Origin: Leptospira sp. GIMC2001
GTDB lineage: Bacteria; Spirochaetota; Leptospiria; Leptospirales; Leptospiraceae
Assembly: GCF_028462125.1 (NCBI RefSeq)
Contig: NZ_CP115467.1
Span: 261,661-325,660 of the forward strand
DNA length: 64,000 bases
Reading direction: 5' to 3'
Part shown: positions 7,792-16,462 of the stretch, piece by piece
How positions within the stretch are numbered: the first letter of the stretch is position 1
Layout of the letters: every line of letters begins with the position of its first letter
Made by a program: the position numbers and the translations under genes
The notes under the pieces: model-generated
What the model saw: the letters and a program-made list of their open reading frames with translations, nothing else
Told to the model about the DNA's origin: nothing
The model's database searches: none

Positions 7792-10014
7792 GTGAAGCAA
7801 ATTTGTCTGGTTTTATGCATATTCTTTGCCGAATCGTTGGCGGCAGAAGAGTTCATCAATCTTCGGAGCAATCCAGTTCTGGTTAGAGCTGGATTCGAGC
7901 AAGAATGGACCATGCATTTACCTTCACAAGAAGAGAAAAAGAACTGGATTCAAGTTGACCAAGGTTTTGGGAAATACCATTCCCTTATGGCTCATGCTTT
8001 AAAGATTCCAGATCCAAATCCTAGAAGTTTCCTTTCCTTAGACGACTCAGCCGAAGAAACTTTTTCATATGTTTTTCATTTTTCTTTAGATTCAAATGAT
8101 TTTGATCAAGATAGATTGTATGGAATACTTCTGGGTTCTGTTGGAATCCGCTGGCAATGCTATCTGAATGGGAACCTTGTACATGACAAATCGCAAGAAG
8201 ACTCGAGAAATGTTAGGTTCAATTATCTTTTTCCCATTCCATCACAGCACTTGACTGCTGGCGATAATGTTCTCTTGTTCAAAATTATAGGTTCTCGAAG
8301 TAATAATATGACGGGCTTTAACTATGCGGAGCCTTATCTATTAGGTAAGTATGATTCTCTTGTAAAAATCCAATCAGAGATTCCAATCATCATCATAATC
8401 ACAATTTTTTTTATGATTGGTCTTTTCCATTTTCTTCTCTTCTTCAAAAAAAGAAAAGAAATCCATAATTTATTTTATACTTTGTTTTCGTTGTCCTTGA
8501 GCGCATTTATCCTATCACGAACAGATTTTATTTCACATTATATTCCTGATTCTATGACAATGCATAGAATTCAGGCTTTTACTTTCTATTCTTTGCCCAT
8601 TCTGGGAATTGGTTTTTTTCGTTCTCTCTTCCAACAGAAGTTTAATTTTTTTGATAAGGTTATGATCGTTCTAAATCTCTGTTTGATGGTTGCAGTCTTG
8701 TTATTCTCTCAGTCTTGGATTTATGACTCAGTAACGGCCTATAAATACTTCTTACCTATTCTATCTTTGTACGTCTTGGTGGACCTGGTCGGAAGAGAGT
8801 TTATAAAAGATCTGATGAGAAAGGAATCCATTCGACCTGACGAAATGGAAAATATTCAACCTATTGGAATGTTCTTTAGAATTCTCTATAGAACGGTTTC
8901 TGGCAATCTGCTCATTGGTACGTTTAGTTTCGTTGCCTTTATGATTATCGATATAGTTGATATGGGTTTTCTCTATAAAGGTTTATTCCTGAGTCAGTAT
9001 GGATTCGTTGCGTTTGTCTTTTCGATTGCTTTCTCACTTACAAATCGATTTCTCAAAGTCAATGAGATGAATGAAAAATTGAATTCTGAATTGGAATCGA
9101 AATTTAAAGAATTAGAATATTCGGATAGAAAATACCGATTCTTAGTAGAAGGAACAACCGATTTACTTTTTATCCTGAATTCAAAGTATGACATTATATC
9201 AATCAATTCTTCCGCTAGGAAATACTTTGGTCTGCGTCCAGACACTCTCATTGGCAAGAATTTTATTGATCTTTTGTACACCACAAGCAAAGATAAAATG
9301 ATTATCCATCAATTGGCGGAAGAGAATTTACGCCAACTGAATGAAGCGGGAAAGCAAGTTAAATTTCGATCTAGAATTAGGTCCTCCAGCATCCATGAGC
9401 CTCTCGAACTTTTCTTCCATATTGAAGCCGTTGATACTGGTGATAACTTAGAATTCATTGGCAAGGGCAATCGATCCTTTGAAGATTCATTAACTTCTCA
9501 GATTGTAAAAGAATCCCAAGTCTATCAGATTGATAATTATATCCTAATGGCAGATGAATTGAGCCAGCGCCTTGTTCGCGTGATTAGCAAAAAGCTTCCT
9601 GATTATAAAACAGATGCCATTCGAACTGGACTCAAAGAAATGTTAATCAATGCGATTGAACACGGTAATTTAAATATTACCTTCGAAGAAAAATCTCAGC
9701 ATCTATCCAAAGGAGATTATTTACAATTGATCAATAGTCGCCAGAAAGATATGATCTATGGATCGAGAAAAGTAAGAGTTGAGTATGAACTGACAGATCA
9801 TTATGTGAGCTATCTCATATCGGATGAGGGCAACGGTTTTGATTATAAAGAGCTTATGATGAAAGCCTCTGCCAACCAATCTCTAGGTCGGGAGCATGGC
9901 AGAGGAATTATGCTTGCCGAGAATATTTTTGATTCAGTGGAATATCAGGGCAAAGGCAATAGCGTTTATCTAAAAGTTAACTTTTCGGAAACCAAGGGAA
10001 AAAAGCATTCGTAG
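7792..10014 (+). CDS. 7TM-DISM sensor with PAS and RsbW-type ATPase domain
   Basis: 740 residues from a GTG start; an in-frame stop lies two codons upstream. Order: signal peptide (cut near AAEE), periplasmic beta-sandwich (about 80-185) resembling 7TMR-DISM extracellular domains, seven membrane helices (about 198-423), PAS domain (about 449-560), and a GHKL ATPase domain with N-box EMLINAIEHGN (about 615), DEGNGFD (about 678) and HGRGIMLAENI (about 703). No HisKA dimerisation helix or phosphorylatable-His box is visible, so this is more like a membrane-bound RsbW/SpoIIAB-type kinase or anti-sigma module than a classical histidine kinase. It is encoded divergently from the Bat operon across about 60 bp. 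Confidence 0.85.
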   Translation: MKQICLVLCIFFAESLAAEEFINLRSNPVLVRAGFEQEWTMHLPSQEEKKNWIQVDQGFGKYHSLMAHALKIPDPNPRSFLSLDDSAEETFSYVFHFSLDSNDFDQDRLYGILLGSVGIRWQCYLNGNLVHDKSQEDSRNVRFNYLFPIPSQHLTAGDNVLLFKIIGSRSNNMTGFNYAEPYLLGKYDSLVKIQSEIPIIIIITIFFMIGLFHFLLFFKKRKEIHNLFYTLFSLSLSAFILSRTDFISHYIPDSMTMHRIQAFTFYSLPILGIGFFRSLFQQKFNFFDKVMIVLNLCLMVAVLLFSQSWIYDSVTAYKYFLPILSLYVLVDLVGREFIKDLMRKESIRPDEMENIQPIGMFFRILYRTVSGNLLIGTFSFVAFMIIDIVDMGFLYKGLFLSQYGFVAFVFSIAFSLTNRFLKVNEMNEKLNSELESKFKELEYSDRKYRFLVEGTTDLLFILNSKYDIISINSSARKYFGLRPDTLIGKNFIDLLYTTSKDKMIIHQLAEENLRQLNEAGKQVKFRSRIRSSSIHEPLELFFHIEAVDTGDNLEFIGKGNRSFEDSLTSQIVKESQVYQIDNYILMADELSQRLVRVISKKLPDYKTDAIRTGLKEMLINAIEHGNLNITFEEKSQHLSKGDYLQLINSRQKDMIYGSRKVRVEYELTDHYVSYLISDEGNGFDYKELMMKASANQSLGREHGRGIMLAENIFDSVEYQGKGNSVYLKVNFSETKGKKHS

Positions 10015-10762
10015 TTCGCTGGTATTCCCGAAATAAGTCTCCCTTAGATTGCAACGAATATTTCTCAGCAAAAGGAACTCCAGAAAAGTAAACAAGCAAT
10101 AGATACATTAAGATTGCTGGAAGAAAACCTATAAAATGATAAGATCCCGCTACCATTGATAGCCCAACCCAGATTACCCATTCAAAAAAATAGTTTGGGT
10201 GCCTTGTGTATTTCCATAATCCCTTTTTACAGACTTGCCCTTTATTGGATTTATCTTTTATAAAGCTGGATAATTGATTGTCTGCAATGGTCTCGCCTAA
10301 CTGTCCAACGATAAATAAAACAACCCCTGCATACGCAAGGCAACCGGGATCAGAATCAGCATAGATGAATAGAGCTAAGAAAGGAGCTGTAAGGATTAGA
10401 GCAAGCAGTCCCTGGAACAGAAATACATTGGTGAAGAATTTGCGGTGAACCGCGTCACCATAGTCTGCACGAAATGCATTGTATCTCTTATCTTCCGCAT
10501 GCCCTGGCTGAATTCTTGTGAAGAACAAAAAAATTGCCAATCGAAATCCCCAGATGGCAACAAGAATAAAGAGTAGCAATCGTGCATTGAGGTTGGCATC
10601 TGATAAGTACGCATACACACCAACTATGGCCGCGATCACAAGCCCCCAACCTACATCAATAACACCATAATTATTTCTTGATCGTCCCCATGACCAAAAC
10701 AAAACCATCATAAAAAGTGAAGTGGCAAAGCCTGGAAGAACCATTTCCAATAGTATATTCAT
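9977..10762 (-). CDS. DUF1295 / steroid-5-alpha-reductase-like membrane protein
   Basis: A 261-residue polytopic membrane protein with about six or seven helices. The C-terminal signature KKGLWKYTRHPNYFFEW is diagnostic for the DUF1295/ICMT/steroid 5-alpha-reductase group, where it contributes to cofactor binding. The GWG motif near residue 38 also fits DUF1295. The substrate is unknown; lipid reduction is inferred from the family. It converges on the sensor gene, and the two coding ends overlap by 38 nt, so there is no intergenic terminator. Confidence 0.85.
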   Translation of the reverse strand: MNILLEMVLPGFATSLFMMVLFWSWGRSRNNYGVIDVGWGLVIAAIVGVYAYLSDANLNARLLLFILVAIWGFRLAIFLFFTRIQPGHAEDKRYNAFRADYGDAVHRKFFTNVFLFQGLLALILTAPFLALFIYADSDPGCLAYAGVVLFIVGQLGETIADNQLSSFIKDKSNKGQVCKKGLWKYTRHPNYFFEWVIWVGLSMVAGSYHFIGFLPAILMYLLLVYFSGVPFAEKYSLQSKGDLFREYQRTTNAFFPWFPKS

Positions 10763-10804
10763 AATAACCTCTATGGGAATTAGACATTTCTAATTCGATC
10801 GGTA

Positions 10805-12007
10805 TTACAATATAGATTGAAAAACCGCTTTGGTTACCAAAAAGGTGCCAATGCTTGAACCAATTTGCGGAAGCATAAAAACCAAAAATATTCTAATCAC
10901 TCGATTTTTCCAATATCCAGTAAATCGTTCTGAATCTATAGAAATATTCTCGAAGTCTTCGGCGGTCGGTTTGCGAAACCAGGATTCAGAAAGGGCTGCG
11001 ACCCAACCTGGCTTAATGATTGGATTGAAATTTCCTAAGGGTGCAGCAAGAACTGCAAGCAATAAGGATACAGGGTGAGCGAGTGCAATCAGCGCACCAA
11101 TTCCAGCTAACGTCGATTTCACGATAATCCAAGACCAGATTAGATCGGTGCCAACTTTTGCTCCTCCTTTCCAGAAAGCGAGTGAGAATAGAGCTATAAA
11201 AAACATTGGAAATAGAATGACTTTGGCCTTATCCCACCAAGTCTTAGCAGGCACGATATCCAATTCTTGTATGTCACTGTCTTCTTCTATATGAGTAATG
11301 ATTCCATTCAAATGTCCAGCACCCACAATCGCGAGAAGCTTTTTGGAACCGACAGCTGCGTCACGTATTCTTTGGGCAAGATATTGATCTCTCTCATCGA
11401 TGATGACTCGTTTGACTTTTGCATAACGGTTCGGAATCTGAGAGAACAGATCGTTTAGCACATCTTCGCTTTTCATTTCCTCAATCTTCTCTTCGCTCAC
11501 ATTCTCTTTTACGAAAAGAGAGGTAATCAAAGCACTCAAAAGATACATTTTGGAAAATCCACCGACCGTTCCCCATGCCCTTTTGAGAGTGGTTTGAATT
11601 TCTCTATCTATAGGAATCAATTTGGCACCATATACAGTTGCTTGATCCATTCCCTCTCTAAGCTCATCTCCTGGTCTAATTTCTCCATGTCCCATTTTCT
11701 TCTGAAAAGAACTGAGGATTAAGGAGGACATGAGAAGATACATTTTCCTCTCTTTGAAAACTTTGAAGACATCTAATTTTTTGAAATAGTCCGGATCTTT
11801 GATTGAGCGAATTCGGGATTCACAAAGCTCTACGCAGATCGTGTCGGGTTTTATAATCTCGGCTAGTCTCTTGACTTCTTTTACGCTCTCTTCGCTTACG
11901 TGTGCCGTTCCCAAAATTGTAACCTGGCAATCACCAATTTGTAATTCCCGAGTCGGTTCTCTAGAATCTATGACTTTTTTATTTTTTTTTGTTGAATTCA
12001 TATCCAT
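10805..12007 (-). CDS. TraB/PrgY-family membrane protein
   Basis: About 400 residues. The N-terminal TraB domain shows VTILGTAHVSEESVKEV, CVELCESR and the late IVGAGHLNGI motif; these GxxH/E/GH elements are shared with GumN, PrgY and TIKI proteins, and some members are proteases of peptide signals. Several C-terminal membrane helices follow (about 270-400). A TTG at 12016 is in frame, but the ATG at 12007 has a GAG 10 nt upstream and is preferred; the ATG at 12001 is also possible. The function in Leptospira is not established. Confidence 0.85.
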   Translation of the reverse strand: MDMNSTKKNKKVIDSREPTRELQIGDCQVTILGTAHVSEESVKEVKRLAEIIKPDTICVELCESRIRSIKDPDYFKKLDVFKVFKERKMYLLMSSLILSSFQKKMGHGEIRPGDELREGMDQATVYGAKLIPIDREIQTTLKRAWGTVGGFSKMYLLSALITSLFVKENVSEEKIEEMKSEDVLNDLFSQIPNRYAKVKRVIIDERDQYLAQRIRDAAVGSKKLLAIVGAGHLNGIITHIEEDSDIQELDIVPAKTWWDKAKVILFPMFFIALFSLAFWKGGAKVGTDLIWSWIIVKSTLAGIGALIALAHPVSLLLAVLAAPLGNFNPIIKPGWVAALSESWFRKPTAEDFENISIDSERFTGYWKNRVIRIFLVFMLPQIGSSIGTFLVTKAVFQSIL

Positions 12008-12081
12008 CACTATCAATCTCGAAGGTAGTATTCCTATTTAAGGACTAGTCTTCTAAATCTTCATTTTGAAACCATCACATT

Positions 12082-12588
12082 ATGCTCGGTAAAAACGATA
12101 AATTAATCAACGTTGGCATTGCCGATATCAAATTTGGCAAGGCACCAGAAATCTTAAGAACAACCCTTGGGTCTTGTATTGGAATCGTTTTTTACGATCC
12201 AGATAAACAAATAGGAGCACTTTCTCATATCATGCTTGCCAAAGACCCAACTGGCAAGGACTCTGAGAAAAATCCATTCAAATATGGTGAATCCGCACTA
12301 CCTATACTAGTCAAAGAAATGGAAAAGAATGGAAGTTCCATTGGAAGCTTCAATGCTCGGATTTTTGGTGGAGCATCAATGTTTAAGGGAATCAACTCAA
12401 GCTTTCTTCAAAATATCGGTGAACAGAACATAGCCGTTGTTAGAGAGTTTCTTGCTAAGAATAATATTCCTATTATTGTAGAAGATGTCGCTGGTCATGA
12501 TGGAAGAACGATCAGCCTATATCTGGACGATGGACGGATACTTCTCAAGAAAGGCGGATCTGAGAAGTATCTTTACAAGGTTAGGTAA
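12082..12588 (+). CDS. cheD: Chemoreceptor glutamine deamidase CheD
   Basis: 168 residues with the CheD hallmarks [13 protein letters not shown] (nucleophile C32) and GALSHIMLA (H49), plus the [11 protein letters not shown] and [18 protein letters not shown] segments. CheD deamidates specific glutamines of chemoreceptors and in some species binds CheC. No other che operon genes are nearby; the next gene encodes an HDOD protein 7 nt downstream. The MCP at 25608-28166 is one possible substrate within this window, by inference only. Confidence 0.93.
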   Translation: MLGKNDKLINVGIADIKFGKAPEILRTTLGSCIGIVFYDPDKQIGALSHIMLAKDPTGKDSEKNPFKYGESALPILVKEMEKNGSSIGSFNARIFGGASMFKGINSSFLQNIGEQNIAVVREFLAKNNIPIIVEDVAGHDGRTISLYLDDGRILLKKGGSEKYLYKVR

Positions 12589-12595
12589 ATCATCT

Positions 12596-13447
12596 ATGAA
12601 AGAAAAAATTGACGAAGTATTACAAGATGTTAATAAACTACCCGCGATATCATCCGTTGTAACTAAGGTTCTTCAGATGGTTCAGAATCCGGATGTCAAG
12701 ATTCAAGAATTGTCTGAAGAAATTTCAAAAGATCCGGCAATCACTGCTTCCGTAATAAAGCTTTCTAATTCTGCTTATTATCGAGCATCGAAACCAATTC
12801 GCACTGTTTCTGAAGCATTAATGACTTTGGGAACAAAAACTGTAAAAGAAATCATCCTACTCACTGCCGCGAAAGGAATTCTCAAAAAAGATCTTCCAGG
12901 TTATCAGATTGAAGGGGATCAAATGTGGTTGCAATCCATTCTTGTTGCAGAACTTGCATCAAGAATTGTCGCTCATAAGAAAATCAATCTGGGAAAAGAC
13001 TTGGTTTTTACAGCAGGATTGTTATGCAATGTTGGCAAGATCGTTCTCGCTCAATTTTTTCAACCATTACTATTCAAGCTTAAAGCTGAGATTGAAGAAT
13101 CCAATGAACCCTTCCCTGTAATTGAAAAAAAATATCTTGGCTACACGCATATGGAGATCAGTGAAAAATTGCTTCGAAATTGGAATTTTCCTGAGGATTT
13201 GATTGATGTTGTTGCTAACTATACCAACCCTGAAAATGCAAAACTAGTTCCTCTGCTCGTTTCAGTTATACATATAGCCTACGCGATTTGTATTGTATCT
13301 GGAATTGGAATTGATATAGGTGGAATCAGTATTCCCATCTCACCAATAGCACTTGAACAAACTGGGATCACAGATAAAGATATAGAAATGTATTTTATGA
13401 AAATCCCAGAGATCGAAAAGCACTTAACCGATCTGTTGACAACATGA
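12596..13447 (+). CDS. HDOD domain protein
   Basis: 283 residues from ATG 12596. The frame extends back to 12485 inside cheD, but the family alignment starts at LPAISSVVTKVLQMVQ. The HDOD pattern is clear (LSNSAYYRASKPIRTVSEALMTLG, then FTAGLLCNVGKIVLAQ and YTHMEISEKLLRNWNFP). HDOD proteins are HD-superfamily relatives that usually lack catalytic metal ligands and act as signalling scaffolds in motility, chemotaxis and c-di-GMP pathways. The link with CheD supports a motility-related role. The end overlaps aroK by 4 nt. Confidence 0.9.
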   Translation: MKEKIDEVLQDVNKLPAISSVVTKVLQMVQNPDVKIQELSEEISKDPAITASVIKLSNSAYYRASKPIRTVSEALMTLGTKTVKEIILLTAAKGILKKDLPGYQIEGDQMWLQSILVAELASRIVAHKKINLGKDLVFTAGLLCNVGKIVLAQFFQPLLFKLKAEIEESNEPFPVIEKKYLGYTHMEISEKLLRNWNFPEDLIDVVANYTNPENAKLVPLLVSVIHIAYAICIVSGIGIDIGGISIPISPIALEQTGITDKDIEMYFMKIPEIEKHLTDLLTT

Positions 13448-13983
13448 ACAGTATTGCTTTGATCGGACCGAGAGGTGTCGGTAAATCCAAAATTTCCAAA
13501 CGAATCGGTAAAAAATTAGATTTTCCTGTTCTATCAACTGACTCAATCGCAGTATATGAATTAGGTGGTATTTCAATTTCACAATTCGTAACGGAGAAAT
13601 GCAACGGCGATTGGCGAGCATTCCGAGATCTAGAATTCCAAATTTTGACAAAATTAGAAAATGCAAAAGGAATAGTTCTCGATTGTGGCGGTGGTATCAT
13701 TTTTGATCTTGATAAAGATGGCAATGAAATTGTAAGCGAAAGAAAGTTAAATCTCCTCAGAAAAATTGCGAAGGTTGTTTTCCTAGATGATGATGTAAAA
13801 GATTTGGTTGAGAAAGTGGTCGGTGATAAATCTCGTCCGGATCTTTCTAAATCTGAGCACTATGAACAAATTCTAAAGCGCCGCCTCCCCCTGTATAAAG
13901 ATGCTGCACACTATCGCCTGCACTTAGGTGGAATGAAAAAAGAGGAAGCTGCTTCGAGAATCGTTGAATTGGTTTCTTACTGA
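13444..13983 (+). CDS. aroK: Shikimate kinase
   Basis: 179 residues. Walker A is GPRGVGKSKISKRIGKKL (GxxGxGKS at residues 8-15), followed by LSTDSIAV (shikimate-binding Asp) and VLDCGGGI (the conserved GGG of the shikimate pocket); the lid-region Arg lies in SRPDL. It phosphorylates shikimate to shikimate-3-phosphate in aromatic amino acid synthesis. The start overlaps the HDOD gene (ATGA), an unusual partner for a biosynthetic enzyme. The end overlaps the convergent hotdog gene by 7 nt. Confidence 0.88.
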   Translation: MNSIALIGPRGVGKSKISKRIGKKLDFPVLSTDSIAVYELGGISISQFVTEKCNGDWRAFRDLEFQILTKLENAKGIVLDCGGGIIFDLDKDGNEIVSERKLNLLRKIAKVVFLDDDVKDLVEKVVGDKSRPDLSKSEHYEQILKRRLPLYKDAAHYRLHLGGMKKEEAASRIVELVSY

Positions 13984-14486
13984 GCAAGCACTACTGTCTC
14001 AAATTCTTGCAAAAAGTCTTCATCCAAAAATCCGAACTTACGAATTCCTTCCGGAGTAAACAAAGCGATAACTCCTTCAGCACGTGCGACAACTTCTGAT
14101 TTACTATTCTTTAATTCGGCTATGACAATTACTTCTTTTTTTGAATTCTTTGCTGAATCATCTGAAGGGGATATGATTCTTCCTTCACATAATACTGATT
14201 CACCGACAAAAACAGGTTTGATATAATCTACTTTCATACTTTTGGTTAGAATGTATGTTCTGTTTAGATATATTACTGTCCATGCCATAGTCTCATCGAG
14301 AATGGTTGCTGTAATTCCGCCGTGAGTAAGATTCGCCCAACCTGCCATTCTTTCTGGAATCAGAAAATGAGTCCGTACAATATGTTCATCTGACTCAAAC
14401 ACCAATTTCATTCCGATCTCATTCGCAGGACCGCAACCGAAGCATTTTTTAGTTTCTAGATTCTTGATTGTTTTCCAGTTATTCAT
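13977..14486 (-). CDS. PaaI-like hotdog-fold thioesterase (second copy)
   Basis: A 169-residue hotdog protein with TKKCFGCGPANEIGMKL at the N-terminus and the active-site segment NLTHGGITATILDETMAW. It shares the CFGCG and HGG...LDETM layout with the protein at 6147-6701 but is otherwise divergent. It is the last gene of the transcript barrel, FlgO-like protein, hotdog, and its ATG shares one base with the FlgO-like stop. It probably hydrolyses an acyl-CoA thioester; the substrate is unknown. Confidence 0.85.
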   Translation of the reverse strand: MNNWKTIKNLETKKCFGCGPANEIGMKLVFESDEHIVRTHFLIPERMAGWANLTHGGITATILDETMAWTVIYLNRTYILTKSMKVDYIKPVFVGESVLCEGRIISPSDDSAKNSKKEVIVIAELKNSKSEVVARAEGVIALFTPEGIRKFGFLDEDFLQEFETVVLAQ

Positions 14487-15004
14487 CAGTTAATAACAAG
14501 AAAAATCTCTTCGGCTTTTAGAATCAATCCCGATTCTATATCGATCAATCTAGCATTCAGAAAAACACCATTTCGATATTTATACAAAATTCCTGTAACC
14601 AAACCGTCAACATTTAAGGTTTTGCCAATTTTCTTCATCGTGTCTTGATCGACATCTGCATCTAAGTTCAATTTGTTCGCTTTTAATATTTTTCCATGAA
14701 TTCCGCGATCCAGAATACTAAAGTCGCTCTGCTTAACCAATTCTGTTGTTATTTTTTCGGCAAGCAATTCACCAAGACGATTGTCCTTCTCTCCTGCTTT
14801 GCTATCTCGATCGGTAAAAGTCATAACCAAAACACGTTTACCTTTGAGGCGAAATCCGCTCTCACTCAGTGACTTGGCTATGTATTCAATAGGAGTTGGT
14901 GGTTGTGGTCTGGATACTGTTCTTACCTGCTCTTCGTCAGGATAACAAAAGTTTGCTGCAAGGAAAATACTGATAAATAAAAAAGCTCTCAAACAATAAT
15001 TCAA
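14486..15004 (-). CDS. FlgO-like exported protein
   Basis: 172 residues from a TTG that overlaps the upstream stop (TTGA). The signal peptide is AFLFISIFLAANFCYP; a cysteine near the cleavage site leaves open a lipoprotein. The mature part (GKRVLVMTFTDRDSKAG, RLGELLAEKITTELVKQ, FSILDRG, LNVDGLVTGIL, NARLIDIESGLIL) has the FlgO/CsgG/TolB-N-like pattern of envelope proteins that bind outer-membrane or flagellar structures. It probably works with the barrel protein encoded immediately upstream. The family assignment is by pattern, not alignment. Confidence 0.7.
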   Translation of the reverse strand: MNYCLRAFLFISIFLAANFCYPDEEQVRTVSRPQPPTPIEYIAKSLSESGFRLKGKRVLVMTFTDRDSKAGEKDNRLGELLAEKITTELVKQSDFSILDRGIHGKILKANKLNLDADVDQDTMKKIGKTLNVDGLVTGILYKYRNGVFLNARLIDIESGLILKAEEIFLVIN

Positions 15005-16401
15005 AAGTTCACTTCCATACCAAGTCTTGTTGCATATTCATAAAAGGATTTCGAACCTTGATTGGCAGAGTTTGGATCTAACAAAGGGTTCTGCACTCCG
15101 AGCCCATAAAAACCAGGTGGTTGATTCTGGAAATTCAAGAAAAAATTTGCCTTGGTGTCACCGTAAGTTTTCCCTCTAATAGAAGCTGTGAATGACGGTG
15201 GCTGTCTGCTATCACCACTATTCGAAGATGATCTTGTGCCTCGTGAATTACTATCTGCAATATTGAATTGGTTTCCACCAACATAAAAAGAATACTTCTG
15301 CGCTTGATCCAAAAAGAAAATCAACCCAACAGATGCTGAGTCTTGATTCGGCTCCCACTGATACATAACGCTTCTTAGGTTAGTATTAGTTAGCCGATAA
15401 TCATACTTGACATTTAAGATAACAGATTTCTTACCAAGAAACACCGACATACGTCCTGAGTCAGGTGCGTTGGAAAGATTTTGATTGGGGTCACTTTGCT
15501 GTACAATTTGATTGTTAAAAAACGCAGTCTGGAAACGGATTCCTTTTGTTGGTGTAACATTTGTCTGCCACTCTAACGTTCGATTATTGATTCGATCTCG
15601 TTCTCCCAATCCGCTTGATCGGCTGGCCTGAACGGAGGATAAGTCATTATTGAAATATGCAGATCGATTGCGGCTTGAATGCATATTCAAATCTCCACCA
15701 ACAATCCGCGTGGTAAAGAAATTGCCACCTTTAAAACTGAATCCAGCCATAGGAATATTACTAGTCAGTCCATCACTCAAACGATCATCATAAATATCAC
15801 GCGATGATGTTGTTATTACAGCAGAGATAGATCTACTGATTGGGTATTGAAGATCTATATGATTGAGATCTAGTTGACCCCGTCTATTGCGGTAAAAGCG
15901 CGTTGTATGATAATTATTCATAAACATTGGCCGAGCAACACCAACGATTGTAGAGTTAACCTCCAATCCCGAATGATTGTAATCAACCGTTCTTGCGCTT
16001 GCATCATTGGAAAATTTCATATTGTCTTGCGGACTGAAACTATTGGATTCTAGAATTCTGGAAAACCTGGTCGACTCAAGACTCAATCGATTCTTGGTAT
16101 CTTCGTTTTGCCTTTCGTATTCTTCGATTTCTTTGGGAGAAATATGCAAATTAAATAGAAAAGATTCAGATTTTTTTTGTTTATTCAAAAACTTCGCTGA
16201 ATTAGAATTAGGTGAAAATGCTCGAGATTTAATCTCAGTTTCGAATCCTGATTCAATGGACCGGCTTTTATTCGGAGCAGGATTCTTTCTCTCTATGTTA
16301 TCTCTCACCGGTGCAATTGATACAACCGCAACTAGCCCCGCTCCTAGAAAGAAGGAAAGAAGTAGAGATGATTTTGGATTGATTACACCCGAAAAAAGCA
16401 T
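15001..16401 (-). CDS. Putative outer-membrane beta-barrel protein
   Basis: A 466-residue protein of no family I recognise. An N-terminal hydrophobic segment (LLLSFFLGAGLVAVVSI) is followed by a low-complexity polar stretch (about 35-140). A long region of alternating amphipathic strands then ends in YEYATRLGMEVNF, with the terminal Phe expected of an outer-membrane barrel. The pattern of aromatic girdles and Asn/Ser-rich turns supports a barrel of roughly 14-18 strands. The end is translationally coupled to the FlgO-like gene. Confidence 0.6.
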   Translation of the reverse strand: MLFSGVINPKSSLLLSFFLGAGLVAVVSIAPVRDNIERKNPAPNKSRSIESGFETEIKSRAFSPNSNSAKFLNKQKKSESFLFNLHISPKEIEEYERQNEDTKNRLSLESTRFSRILESNSFSPQDNMKFSNDASARTVDYNHSGLEVNSTIVGVARPMFMNNYHTTRFYRNRRGQLDLNHIDLQYPISRSISAVITTSSRDIYDDRLSDGLTSNIPMAGFSFKGGNFFTTRIVGGDLNMHSSRNRSAYFNNDLSSVQASRSSGLGERDRINNRTLEWQTNVTPTKGIRFQTAFFNNQIVQQSDPNQNLSNAPDSGRMSVFLGKKSVILNVKYDYRLTNTNLRSVMYQWEPNQDSASVGLIFFLDQAQKYSFYVGGNQFNIADSNSRGTRSSSNSGDSRQPPSFTASIRGKTYGDTKANFFLNFQNQPPGFYGLGVQNPLLDPNSANQGSKSFYEYATRLGMEVNF

Positions 16402-16437
16402 AGCTATTTAATAGAATCGGCTATCTTTCTACAATGT

Positions 16438-16454
16438 AAATCATTAAATGATTT
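16438..16454. terminator. AT-rich hairpin downstream of queA
   Basis: AAATCATT and AATGATTT form an 8-bp inverted repeat with a one-base centre, starting 8 nt after the queA stop on the minus strand. It is AT-only apart from two G/C pairs and lacks a good T-run, so termination would be weak. The next gene (the barrel protein) starts about 37 nt further on, so a partial terminator or simple AT-rich symmetry are both possible. Confidence 0.25.
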
Positions 16455-16462
16455 TAAATATT

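Noticed and set aside
12485..12595. Longer N-terminus for the HDOD protein starting inside cheD
   Set aside because: The extra 37 residues are a frame-shadow of cheD and the HDOD family starts at the internal Met at 12596.
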